DNA of 64,000 nt from Haliclystus octoradiatus. Lineage: Eukaryota; Cnidaria; Staurozoa; Stauromedusae; Haliclystidae. Below are positions 11,571 through 22,187 of the stretch, one piece after another (position 1 is the first letter of the stretch; the number at the start of each line of letters is the position of its first letter). Where the stretch lies: the NCBI GenBank assembly GCA_916610825.1, contig OU744450.1, forward strand, positions 10,654,380-10,718,379. The letters are read 5' to 3'. The notes beneath the pieces are model-generated. The model did not search any database, was not told the DNA's origin, and was given only the letters and a program-made list of their open reading frames with translations. A program made the position numbers and the translations under genes.

Positions 11571-13838
11571 TCATTGTATGCGCTCCCCATCTAAATTTAT
11601 ACAGTAACAATGTACGTACACAATATACACAAATATTACAATATTCAAAACTATTTAAAAAATGTTATTCAATAGCTACCTCTAATACTTCTGGATGAAA
11701 TAGAAATTGAATCCAGCATCCTTGTTTCCCTATATATTTGGAAGAAAATAATATACATTCAGAACATAAAAAGATATTGGAGTTTTTCTTCTTATCATTA
11801 TTTACTATTAAACGTTGTCAAGTTTGGTGCGGTAACGAGGACGGTAAGTCGGGACATGGAAAGTAGACAAATATAAACTGTACTAGAAAAAAAGGCTACC
11901 TCCGGCTAACTTTAACTTTAACGTTAACTTTAGAAAAGTATTTTTCAACATGATATTAACTATAACTGAAATCGAATAACGCTTAAATTGTAAGAGTCAA
12001 TCTTTATTATATACCGCTCATGTTGCCAATAGATTTTTGATTCTGAAACTCATACTATGATGTATAGAGCGAAATCCCCTCCTTAGTGAAGAAAATAGCA
12101 TTTTACAGTTCAAAAGAAATCCGCCCATACCAGTAGTAGTAGTTCATGATTTGAAAATAAAAATATCAATTAAAGTAAGATTTTACCAAATATTCTCAAG
12201 ACTTCCAGTTGCAGTTTGATATTAATAATCTGCTACAGGTTTCTAGCTCAATATGAACCATATAGAAATTACGTCATACATAAAATGCCATGAGAAAACT
12301 GAAACGTAATTATTAAAAGCGTGTGTTAATCAAAATGTCATAATCCTTCCATACCAGTCCTACATATATTAATAATATTTCATGATTTAGAAGTATTATT
12401 AAAGTAAAATTCTGCCAAGTATCATTAAAACTTTCAGTTGCACTTGGAAATTAGGCCATATGTTGAAATTATCCTTGGGACCAGGAGCCTTTATAGAGAT
12501 TTGAGAAATATTTATGTTTACATTTCATTATGATTCTCCTTGTCGCTGTTTCTAATACTTTTAATAGACAATTTGATACGGCAGATGTTTGAGGATGTTT
12601 TACAATTCAAACGGTTGAAACCAAATATTGTTTAAAATTCAAAGGTTTTTTTGAATTTCGTAAACACAGCACTGACAGCACTCTCTGTAATGAAATTTAT
12701 ACGTGATTTTAAAGCTGAGAGCTACGTCTGGAAAAGTAGAATTTAACTGACAGCTAATTAATCATAAATAATCGCAAAAGTAGAAAGTAGTTTTCGTCAT
12801 CATCCCGATTTATGTTTTTGGTTTTGTTCGAGATTTCAAAACACTTGATCATATTCACGGTTTATTGCCTGCAGGGCTTTGCTCTGGATGGCGGCGGCTC
12901 TGATCTTTTACGGAAAACTTGATTTTTCAATTTTACGCCGAATTTAGTTGATTTTTTAAAATTAAATATAGCCTATGTTCAGACCACAAAAGAGAGCTTT
13001 CGAATGATGTATGATGTTCAGGATTTCTTGGCGTAATTTTTGAGATTAGCGCGTACAAAGTTTAGAAGGTCATTTTTATATAGTAGTAGAGATAAACATA
13101 TGATCAAAAGGGGGCGTAGACATTTGATAAAGGGGGAGGTGTCCTCATTCATTCCATTGACGCTGTGATATAAAGAACTACCCATATAATTGTTGGAAAT
13201 TATTAGAAGTTAGGCAAATTTAGAATAAGGAGATAAAAAAAAGGTAAAATAATACATTAAAATTATCTTCTATATCTACAATGTTTTGAATTGAAATATT
13301 TTTTCTAAAATCAGAATTAAATTTAGAGTTGAATTTAAAAGATCTAGAGGATATTTAATTTTGCAAAATACAAGCTTAATAAACTCAAATTCACCGTTAA
13401 AAAACGTTTTTATTAATGACAATTGATTTATGACAGTTTTATCTTAGTCGGGTTTATTCCGTTTGTCCGCGTTGCAATAGCAATGAACTTAATGAAGTAG
13501 CTGTCCGCTGTCAATGGGTTTATATGTACCAGTTTGTAATCCATACGATGGCTTAGCGCAGTTAATTGAAATACCTGGTAATTGAAGAAGTAGTTTGTTT
13601 ACTTGTTTCGCGATGGTAAATTTTAAACTAAGCCAAGACCGCAGAACCTCGTGTGAAAACCTTTATAAACTGCTATATATAACAATATTAAAACGCACAA
13701 ATGTACATACCTTTACAATATGTTGTACTCAGGACATCAAAGAATCATAAGTCTCTTCATAGATTTATTACTCATAGATCTGCCAATTGACCACTTCTCA
13801 GCTTCTAGCATCAGTTAATAATTACTAGCTCATGTGAG
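11571..13838. other. intergenic, no gene recognised
   Basis: AT-rich, no sustained reading frame and no recognisable element on either strand. Confidence 0.4.
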
Positions 13839-13944
13839 CATAGTCACTCGAATAAGACTGGTCGGGAAACAAATAGAAATACAAAGGGACCGCTGTGTAA
13901 TGTTGCGCCACAATGAAAACCGAAATCAACTGAGCGTGACAATG
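13839..13944 (+). repeat. 106-bp foldback repeat, copy 1
   Basis: Starts with a 32-bp segment (catagtcactcgaataagac and on to ggtcgggaaac) identical to copy 2 at 14018. It ends with gtgacaatg, the inverse of the first nine bases with one mismatch. It is followed by cacag, as is copy 2. Confidence 0.7.
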
Positions 13945-14017
13945 CACAGAAACCAATCGTCAGTTTGAAGAGTTTGATTGAAGCACAGGTTTATGAAAAT
14001 TATGGCGTATGTTAACA

Positions 14018-14123
14018 CATAGTCACTCGAATAAGACTGGTCGGGAAACTTCAGTAACAAACAAAGGGCGTATTGTATAGACCTATTGTCTTCTTTTCGC
14101 GAAGTCAGTGGTGCGTGACTATG
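14018..14123 (+). repeat. 106-bp foldback repeat, copy 2
   Basis: Same 32-bp start as copy 1 and exactly the same length. The first nine bases (catagtcac) are perfectly inverted at the end (gtgactatg). The middles share caaaggg and a few other words but have diverged. It lies about 200 bp upstream of the THAP exon. Confidence 0.7.
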
Positions 14124-14326
14124 CACAGGATATTACGCGCGAAATTACGAATGCAAACAAATCATAATAAGCATGCTAATATAGGGGGCTAATATATCCT
14201 GATTAGATATTGGGTAATGATTTGGTGTGAATTCAATAGTAAAAACTTCATTTAAAACTTCAATTTCTGCTCATGTTATGTTTATTGACCATGTTAATTC
14301 AAATAAATCGGTTGTATTTTTAAAAA

Positions 14327-17300
14327 ATGCCTGGTGACAATTGTTGTATGGTTGATTGTCCAGCCCATAGGTCATCGACTGATAGAAAACAAAGCGAATT
14401 TAATCCTGATGGCAAACTTGGTTTTTTTAAATTGCCTGCCGCTGTAAATGAAAAAACTAAGATATGGAGATCAGAAATGTTAAATGTAGTTTTAAAATAT
14501 CGCAAAGATGAAAGCTTCTTGAAACAAATAAAGAAGGATACAATAAAAGTATGTGAACATCATTTTCTGCCAGAAGATGTAATAAAACGTGAGTACAGTA
14601 GTATATAATTATTCATGTGCCCAAGCATTTTTTTAAATGCCAAATTGTTTTTATTTAATATCAATTTAAATTATTTGTGAAATTTTGAACAATTGGGAGG
14701 GAAACATTGATGAACACTGGATACAAATATGATTCCATTTATAATATGTATAATATGTCCTAATTATATATACTAAGATTATACTGTTTGTGTTCAATTG
14801 ACTGGAACCTAACAGTCCCCATCAATATGTCATTAGAGTAAATTTGTTCTTGAACGGCTTGAAAGTATTGAAATATCTTTTTTAGTCCAAATTGTTACTG
14901 ACAATTGTTTTTATACATACATTTTTACATACATTTATACATTTACATACCTTTAAAATATGTTAAATATGTTTCAAAGTTTGACCCAAATATTTCAGAT
15001 GAGGCAGTTCAAAATTTGAAAAATTCATAACTTTAAAAGTACAATATCATTTCCCAGCATCAATTCACCGTCAAGTATGATAACAATGTCCCCGGGGGGT
15101 TAACTCCCTTGTGAGGACTATAAGGGGAAGTGCAACGATTTTGGATCCATGTTCCAACTGAGAAAAATATTATTTGATAGGAAATTCCAATTTTTAGAAC
15201 GTGGCCCCCCGTAGCTGGGTGCATAGCTGGGGTTAAACTGCAGGGGACAGCCTGTAAAAATCATACTCTAAAGTATATTTATATCTTTTTTAGATAAGGG
15301 GAAAAAGCAAGATAAAAAGAAGTTGAAATTTGGAGCCCTCCCATGCCGGAATTTACCACAAAAGTCAGTTACCATTGTGGCAACCCCCATACAACGACTG
15401 AGGAAAATAAGAGAAAGTACTCCTGGAATAGCTTCAAAGCCTAAGTCCATTTATAAAAATTTTAACGAACTTAATGCTAGAGTTGAGAAATTAACTTTGA
15501 AGGGATGGTGCCAAGAGAAAAACAACAATTACCTTGTATTGAAAAAATGGGAGGGGGAGTTTGCTCTGCCTGAAATAGAAATTATGATTGACAGTTGTTT
15601 GGACTTCACTATAGCTGTCTATGGATGGTTTTTACCTTTAGATCATAATATATATATGATGCACAAACGCTCAGTCAGGAATATTACAGTTTCGAACCTA
15701 ATCAATTCCATCGTTGATAAGCAAATATGTGACGGCCATACGTCTGAAAGCAACTCTGGTGCATCCTTACCTCATTGTATACCTTTTAAAGCGAACCCTG
15801 AATTTATAGATGAATGCGAAACTCCCTTCACATGTAAAATTCATCATCGGTCAAGGGAGTGTCACATGCTTACCTCAACCAAACAATGTGATGCATGTGT
15901 GTTGAGAGAAAAGATAAAATTGAAAGAAAAATCTAGGACGAGGGCAAGACATTCTATCCCTGCCAAATTGAAAGCCCCAATATCAATGACATCGGCAAGA
16001 CGCTTAAAGTTGACAATTCAAGCCAACCGACTGAAATGCCGACAGTTAGAGGAGAGAATTCAAGACATGGCTGCAGATATATCTAATGCTAGCGTTGATA
16101 CTGACAAAGAATTAAGTAACGACCTCTTGACCCTGATAGCAAACAATGACAGTAAAATGACGCCATTTATGAAACTGTTTTGGCAGCAACAGCAACGTAA
16201 TGTATCTGTGAGCAAGAGAGGCAGAAGATACCATCCAATGATAATACGATGGTGTCTCTCGGTTGCTTCTAAATCGGCATCTGCTTACGACGAGATACGT
16301 GGTACATTTTCTGGGAATGGAGTTATCGAGCTTCCAAGCCGACGAACCTTACGCGACTACAGCAATGCCATTACTCCAGAAACCGGCTATAATAGTGATG
16401 TTATTGCGGAAATTACGGAAGCTGCTAAAAATTTTAATCCCGTTCAAAGATATGTAGCAGTTCTTTTTGATGAGATGAAAGTTCAAGGTGGCCTTGTGTG
16501 GGACAAGAATTCGGGGATATTAATTGGGTATACTGATCTTGGCGACATTGATATAAACAATGCCACTTTAGATTCACAAGATAGTATAGCCACCCATGCT
16601 ATGGTTTTTATGGTGAAAGGGTTATGCTCTAAATTGCAGTACGTCATGGGGTATTTTGCAACTACTAATATTACATCATTCCAAATATTTCCTCTATTCT
16701 GGAGAGCTGTTGCTATACTGGAAATAACTTGCCAGCTTAAAGTATTGGCCACTACAGCTGACGGTGCATCTCCTAATAGACGATTCTTCAGAATGCACCA
16801 ACTGATTAATGGTCAATCAAATGATGAAGTTACGCATGCTACAAAAAACATCTATTCGCCAGAAAGAAGTATTTTTTTCTTCAGTGACGCACCCCACCTT
16901 CTGAAGACATGTAGGAATTGCCTTTTTAATTCTGGCGCCGGACGCAGAACTCGCTCGTTATGGAATAACGAAAATACTTTAAGTTGGAGCCATATTTCAA
17001 ATGCATTCTACGAAGATCAACAGAATGGACTCCATTTACTACCAAGATTGTCAACTGACCACATTGAATTAAATTCATACTCATTAATGCGTGTTAACCT
17101 TGCTGCTCAAGTCTTCAGTAAAACAATGTCTACGGTTTTGATGGAGTTTCATGATGACAGTACATCAGGCACTGCTAAGTTATGCGACATGATGAACAAT
17201 TTTTTTGATACGTTTAATGTTCGTAGTAGAACTGAAGGTGAGCGCAAACGCAATTCATTTTTAAAGCCATACACAGATATGAATGATGAACGTTTTGAAT

Positions 17301-17734
17301 GGTTAGGAAATGATTTTCTTGGATATTTCACAAGTTGGAGATCTAGTATCGAAAAACGAAAAGGGGAATACAATGAAACAGAAAAGGCAAAAATGTTCAT
17401 TTCATGGCAGACCCATGAGGGGCTTATCATGAGTGTTCACTCTCTCATTGCGGTTGTCAAACATCTACTTGAAAATGGTGCAGAATTTGTACTGTCGAAC
17501 AAGCTATGTCAAGACCCTGTTGAAGAATATTTTGGCAGACAGAGAGGTTTGGGACGCAGATCAGACAACCCCACCATGCAAACATTTGGATACAATGACA
17601 ACAAGCTAAGAATTCAAAAATCAATATTAACTGTGAAAGGAAATACAAGAGGAAGGAAGAGGGGGGCAAAAGAATCAAGTTGGTATAATGTGAACAATGA
17701 CAAGCTTAATAAAAGAAAGACCAATAGGAAATAG
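14327..17734 (+). CDS. P-element-like THAP-domain transposase
   Basis: Two exons, 14327-14588 and 15294-17734. The donor is gtgagt, the acceptor follows a T-rich tract ending tttttag, and the phases match (1 to 2), giving about 900 residues with no stop. Residues 1 to about 105 form a THAP zinc finger: MPGDNCCMVDC, a conserved Trp, CEHHF and, across the splice, the LKFGALPCRNLP box. The rest matches the P-element/THAP9 transposase pattern: a basic, coiled region, then the RNase H-like core with VLFDEMKVQGGLVWD, TTADGASPNRRFFRMH and FFSDAPHLLKTCRN, and the late DPVEEYFGRQRGLGRRSDNP motif. Known members excise and insert DNA in the nucleus, binding ends with the THAP finger. There are no visible lesions, so it is recent, active or domesticated. 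Element ends are not clear. Confidence 0.85.
14589..15293 (+). other. intron of the P-like transposase
   Basis: A 705-bp intron bounded by gtgagt and tttttag. It contains no recognisable feature of its own. A GC-richer patch at 15090-15240 (ccccggggggttaact) stands out against the AT-rich background. Confidence 0.7.
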
Positions 17735-17866
17735 AAATGTTGACTTTTATATTGAAGCATGCAAGTACATGTGAGGCTAATCAAGATTATGATTAGATAG
17801 TTAGAATAATTCAAGTCACATTTACTTGAGGATATTAGTTGAGGTCTTACAATTTTATAACAGTAC

Positions 17867-18010
17867 AGTCAAACCTGTTATAACGGTCACCTCTATACAG
17901 CGGCCACCTGTCTATAGTGGTCACTCTTTCAATGTCTAAAATAGTATTTTCTATTGAATCAAACCTGTATATAAAGGCCACCTGTCTATAGTGGTCAATT
18001 TAATAAATTT
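17867..18010. repeat. transposon-terminus-like repeat (cctgt-tata-ggccacc units)
   Basis: Begins cagtcaaacctgttataacg and repeats the words ggtcacct, ggccacctgtctatagtgg and cctgtatataaaggccacc. The same 40-bp block recurs at about 51583-51624. Such CAG-starting, direct-repeat-rich ends are common in DNA transposons. It lies between the convergent transposase and zinc-finger ORFs and could be the end of either element. Confidence 0.5.
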
Positions 18011-18076
18011 AATAAAGGTGAAAATTTAATATTTAACTTTAAATCTAAATTTATGAATGTTACAATAACAGATACA

Positions 18077-19166
18077 TTATTCGAAATCACTGCTATTGTC
18101 AGCTTTATCATGCTCAGGTAGATTAGTAGCCTTTTTAATTTCCTTTCTCAGTGATTTTGATTTGGTTGTGTTAGCTTTTTTCTTAAATTTGTTAATAATA
18201 TCCTTGGTGAATGAGAAACACCTAACTTGTAAGTATAAGGATAATACCTTCTCAAGGAGATCTTTTCCATATTTACCAGTGATTGGCAAGGTAGAATGAT
18301 CTATCCATGATTGGTAAATGCCAAGTAAATCTTCTTGCGTTGTAAGAGCAGTTATTAGTTCGGGTATATCAATCTTCCTTGAAAATTCTCTTACAGCGTT
18401 ATTAATAAAGTATAGCTCAGCAATCTTGAAAAGGTCCTGCATATTTGCGTTAATTTTCCAAAGTCCACCACGGTTAATATTGTCAACAAATCTTTGAGGT
18501 AAAACATTAGTATCGTCATTATTATCCCTTCCTGCCTTCAGCATTGCAAGATGCTGCTCTCCGGTTGGTGTCTTATGGTGCCTGCGTTTATAAATTTTCT
18601 TGTTCAAGCTAGAAAATACATAGCCCCCTAAGTACTGAAGAGCTGAAATTTCATATTCAGTGAGGCTTGTTTTTTCTGAGATCAAAGTATCTTCCTTTTT
18701 TTTGCTGTGAGCAGTTAACTTGTCTGCTATTTTTGTACAAAGTAAGGTAGAATTTGCTAGGTCCATTCCGGGAAACAGCAGATCACTATGTGATACCACA
18801 CCAGAGTAATAATGCTGGTAAAATTTCTCTATTTTTCCTTTTGTGAGAAGTTGATGATATAATTGCTTTATAAAAAACATATTATTAACTGATTTTGTTG
18901 GAAGGTCTTCCAAAGAAAACACAAATTGTTTGTAAATTTGTCTGAACTCTGTAGGGAAGCATTCATCGATAGACAATTCATTGATACATTCATTTATTAA
19001 AATCATTAAGGATTGGTTTGAAATGCTACTCATATTAACAACAGGTGTCGTTTTCAAAATGACTTCTTCAGGTTGAGTGTGTTTTGATCGTTGATGTCTT
19101 GTCAAACCCCCCTTGGACTTACAAATTTTATCACAAAAAGAGCATACATAATCTCCAGGGGGCAAT
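18077..19166 (-). CDS. C2H2 zinc-finger protein, possible accessory ORF of the P-like element
   Basis: A long last exon of about 362 residues opening at an acceptor (ttttttcag at 19167-19169) in a phase that needs two bases from an upstream exon. A C2H2 finger (CSFCDKICKSKGGLTRHQRS) is followed by a conserved-looking helical domain with LQYLGGYVFSSLNKKIYKRR, GGLWKINANMQDLF and a basic C-terminus (KSKSLRKEIKK). The YLGGYV block recalls the (L)AGY(I/V) segment seen in THAP/P-type transposon proteins, but I cannot name the family. It is convergent with the transposase, 340 bp stop to stop, and is likewise free of stops, so the two may be one two-gene mobile element. Nuclear DNA or protein binding is an inference from the finger. 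Confidence 0.6.
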
Positions 19167-19843
19167 CTGAAAAAAATCCAGATGATAATGATATATCTTA
19201 CTTCTTGGTAAATAATACATGTCAACAAAAAGACATAGGACTATAACCTATACATTTTGAAGTGGAAGGTTTTTGAACTATGCATTTGAATGTTGCTTTT
19301 GATCAATGATAGTCCAAAATTTTGTGGTACCATCTTCAGATTAAACAGTCAATACTTCTCTTTCGTATGCCTACCTAAGAAAACGTAAGCATATGTTTAT
19401 ATTTTCTAGTAAAAATCAAATACTTCTATTATCTAAGTTCTAGCATGACATTCTTATGAATAAATTCATACACGAAATATTGTTTGAAATTGAACAAGGC
19501 AAGGTTTATTGCAAAATCCCGAACGTTTATCAAATTTAAAATCGTGTTGGTAGCCTACAAATCCAATATCGAAGCTTAGTTAGCAAGTTTGGTTACGATC
19601 ATAGTTTTGACAATATAACTAAATAGTGTCTCTAATAGTTTAGTTACTTTAAATATGATACAATAAAGAATTTGCAGGGGAAACAGATCTGAAACTTTGT
19701 TTTTCTACGTTTAAATAAACTTATATTTAAATTGACCTGACATGACTCAGTTATATACGACCATTGATACGACCAAGCATGAATGAAGCTACGATCTATA
19801 AGCGAAAATAGCATGAGAATAGAATAAAATATTGTGAACTTAC

Positions 19844-19946
19844 TTCTTCCAATGCACATTCGAATGAAGGTCCAAGCTCTTCTTCTATAATATCACTTTC
19901 TAGTATGTTTAGAATCGCTTCAAGATCTTCTCCTGAAAGTTCGTTG
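19844..19946 (-). CDS. small internal exon, acidic (upstream of the zinc-finger exon)
   Basis: A 103-nt minus-strand exon model: acceptor aacaacag at 19947-19949, donor gtaagt below 19844, one open frame (SGEDLEAILNILESDIIEEE and on to CALEE). The donor is consensus. It ends in phase 0 whereas the zinc-finger exon needs phase 2, so the two cannot be spliced directly. Another exon between them, or a different gene, is required. Confidence 0.4.
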
Positions 19947-20689
19947 CTGTTGTTACCACATTAGAGACAAAGAAATTAAGGTTATCCGCTTTGCAGTAAC
20001 AGCAGGTATACTATACAATGGGTCTGTTTCGTTGTAGTTGTTGATATAGAAATCCAGAGTTAATTGATAAAATTGAATAAAGGAACAGAAGACAAAAGAT
20101 ATGATGCCGTTGTTAGTTTATTTGCCAAAATATTTTCGACAAGCAAAAAGAAAGCTTAATCAAATAGTGTTCCATTTACAGATAGCAGAATATAGTATAT
20201 ATTCAATATACATTATGTATTGTTTATAAATTTACGTGATATATAAAAAGACGTAGAAATACTAGAATGTTATTGTAAACGACATTTTATTAATTTCTTT
20301 TGAACATGCGTAGGCCAAGAGACCACTTAAAACGATTGTTCCTAGCAATCTGATTGGTTATCAAATTCTGTGTATATTGATCTGTTTAGTTTCTTTACAA
20401 CCATTTGTAAATGCGAAACTTATCATTAATCGTTGAAGTAAGTCTTCATATTGGAAGTAAGGTTAATCAACTATCTATATATTTTATTTGCTATGGTTTT
20501 TGTATGAAACGACATCAAGGCATGTTCGGTTTTATTGTATTAATTTATATTAACGCTTATTGTCCATGTATTCAATGTAACAAGATTGTTTCTATAATTG
20601 TTTATTATTAAAACGGCTATCAAATGTGAGAAAGATTGCTCTTTGTTATTTATTGGGTTTTCAATCTGGTAGTGTAATGGTCGATATGG

Positions 20690-20785
20690 CCTCATATTTA
20701 TGTAATCTTATATTCTATTCACTCGTATTTAGCCTCATATTCATGTAATCTTATATTCTATTTACCTCGTATTTAGCTTCGTTAT
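20690..20785. repeat. short tandem duplication, period 43 bp
   Basis: cctcatattta-tgtaatcttatattctattcac-tcgtatttag is repeated in tandem from 20690 and 20733, with a third partial copy of its end (acctcgtatttag) at about 20764. Confidence 0.7.
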
Positions 20786-21060
20786 CATGTATATAAAAGT
20801 AAAGTTAATAGTAGTTTATGATTAGTACTGTATCTATCTTCATTTTAATAAGAACAAACATATAACCTTACAATCATTGTATTCTCTGGTTATCATGTCT
20901 CAACAACAAAATAACGCAGCCTCAACAGTAGTATTTTCCAAATCAAAATGCAACATAAACTTTAACGGGAAATGAAAATAATATTATACAATTATAAATG
21001 ATTCGAATTATTTTGGACTCATGGTTACCAAGTATCTATAAGTCTATTCTATAATGTTGG

Positions 21061-21345
21061 AGAAAATAGGTCCACTACCCTCGGACACATGCAAGGTTGA
21101 AAGTTGAAGGTTGAAACTAGCTATCAAAGTTGGGGAGTGCTTAAAGCATTCTTCCCGATGAAAAGGTGCGTGGTCAATTTTCTCTCGGAGTACGATTCGT
21201 ACCTTAGTCAGAAGCGTCGACCATGAAGAGGGATCCCCTGTCTTTCAGGGAAATACGTGAAAAATGTTTGGAAATTAGATTTCTGTAGGTGCCTTCTATA
21301 GCGGACATTTTAGCAACATCATTTTCATTTTAGGAAATGGAAATA
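21061..21345 (+). repeat. SINE-like repeat with A-rich tail, copy 1
   Basis: Shares an ordered series of words with 42240-42515: cccgatgaaaagg, a Thr/Arg-rich middle (ggtacc/gtacc, cagaag/cagagg, gtcga), then atttctgtaggtgccttcta, gacatttta-caaca, and a tail ggaaatggaaataaaataaa. Length about 250 bp and an AATAAA-rich 3' tail suggest a non-autonomous retroelement. I see no clear tRNA head. Confidence 0.6.
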
Positions 21346-22068
21346 AAATAAATAAAAATCACTGGATGTTTCACAGAAATAACTTGATTAACGTTGATTT
21401 ATAGAATAGAATAGAATAGAATATATTTGTCAAAAATTGAATGGTGTAAAATTGACAGGCAAATAATGGGAAGTTCAACTTCCACTTAAATAGAACCTAC
21501 AAATGCTTCATGCATGATTAAGAACATTAATAATGAAATATATTGATTAATTGTTGTAGCAGATGGAATGAGTCTATATGACTATATAAATTACCATACG
21601 CGTACATAGAATATTATTAGATATATATTTGATGTAATAATAACTGTAACTAATATGTTAATATGGTTAAGACCGTTGATGAACAGAGCCTCTGTGAAGG
21701 AGGGTAGACCTGCAGCTTCTATAATATAGGTGTTGTCGCCACGAAGGGCAAACGTGAAGACCCTTCATACATTAATACAGACAACGACTTACATTGCAGG
21801 GTATACGTTGGAGTAGACTGATGCCGCAATAGACAGTAACGACAGCGGATGAGATGCATGACAAAGCATTTCAATATTCAATTCATCACTGCCTCGAACG
21901 TTGAAGCGAATACCTATAATACTATATCACAGACAGAATAATGAGTATATATTTTCAACAGTTACTGATATATTACTGACCTTACATTATGGAATAATTT
22001 TTATAGTCTATGCTATGTATTTTTTATACATATTTATATAGCTTCATTATTGATTTCACATGGAATTT

Positions 22069-22187
22069 TTATCCAAAACTTCTTCGACGCCGACCAGCTA
22101 TCAACCTGAATGTTCCTGGACGGATGAAATTAATGAAATTTCTTCTTCTTCTTCGATTCCATCCCCACCATGGATTTGGTTTGGCAT
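22069..22187 (-). CDS. exon 3 of the peptide precursor: Trp/Arg-rich mature region
   Basis: Acceptor ttatttatag at 22188-22190. Two bases complete an Asp codon, then 38 residues and TAA. Charge is concentrated in two Arg runs (five and four) around a more hydrophobic NFINFIRPGTFRLIAG centre. Trp is grouped at the start (WWGW). The runs also look like proprotein-convertase sites, so shorter products are possible. Confidence 0.6.
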
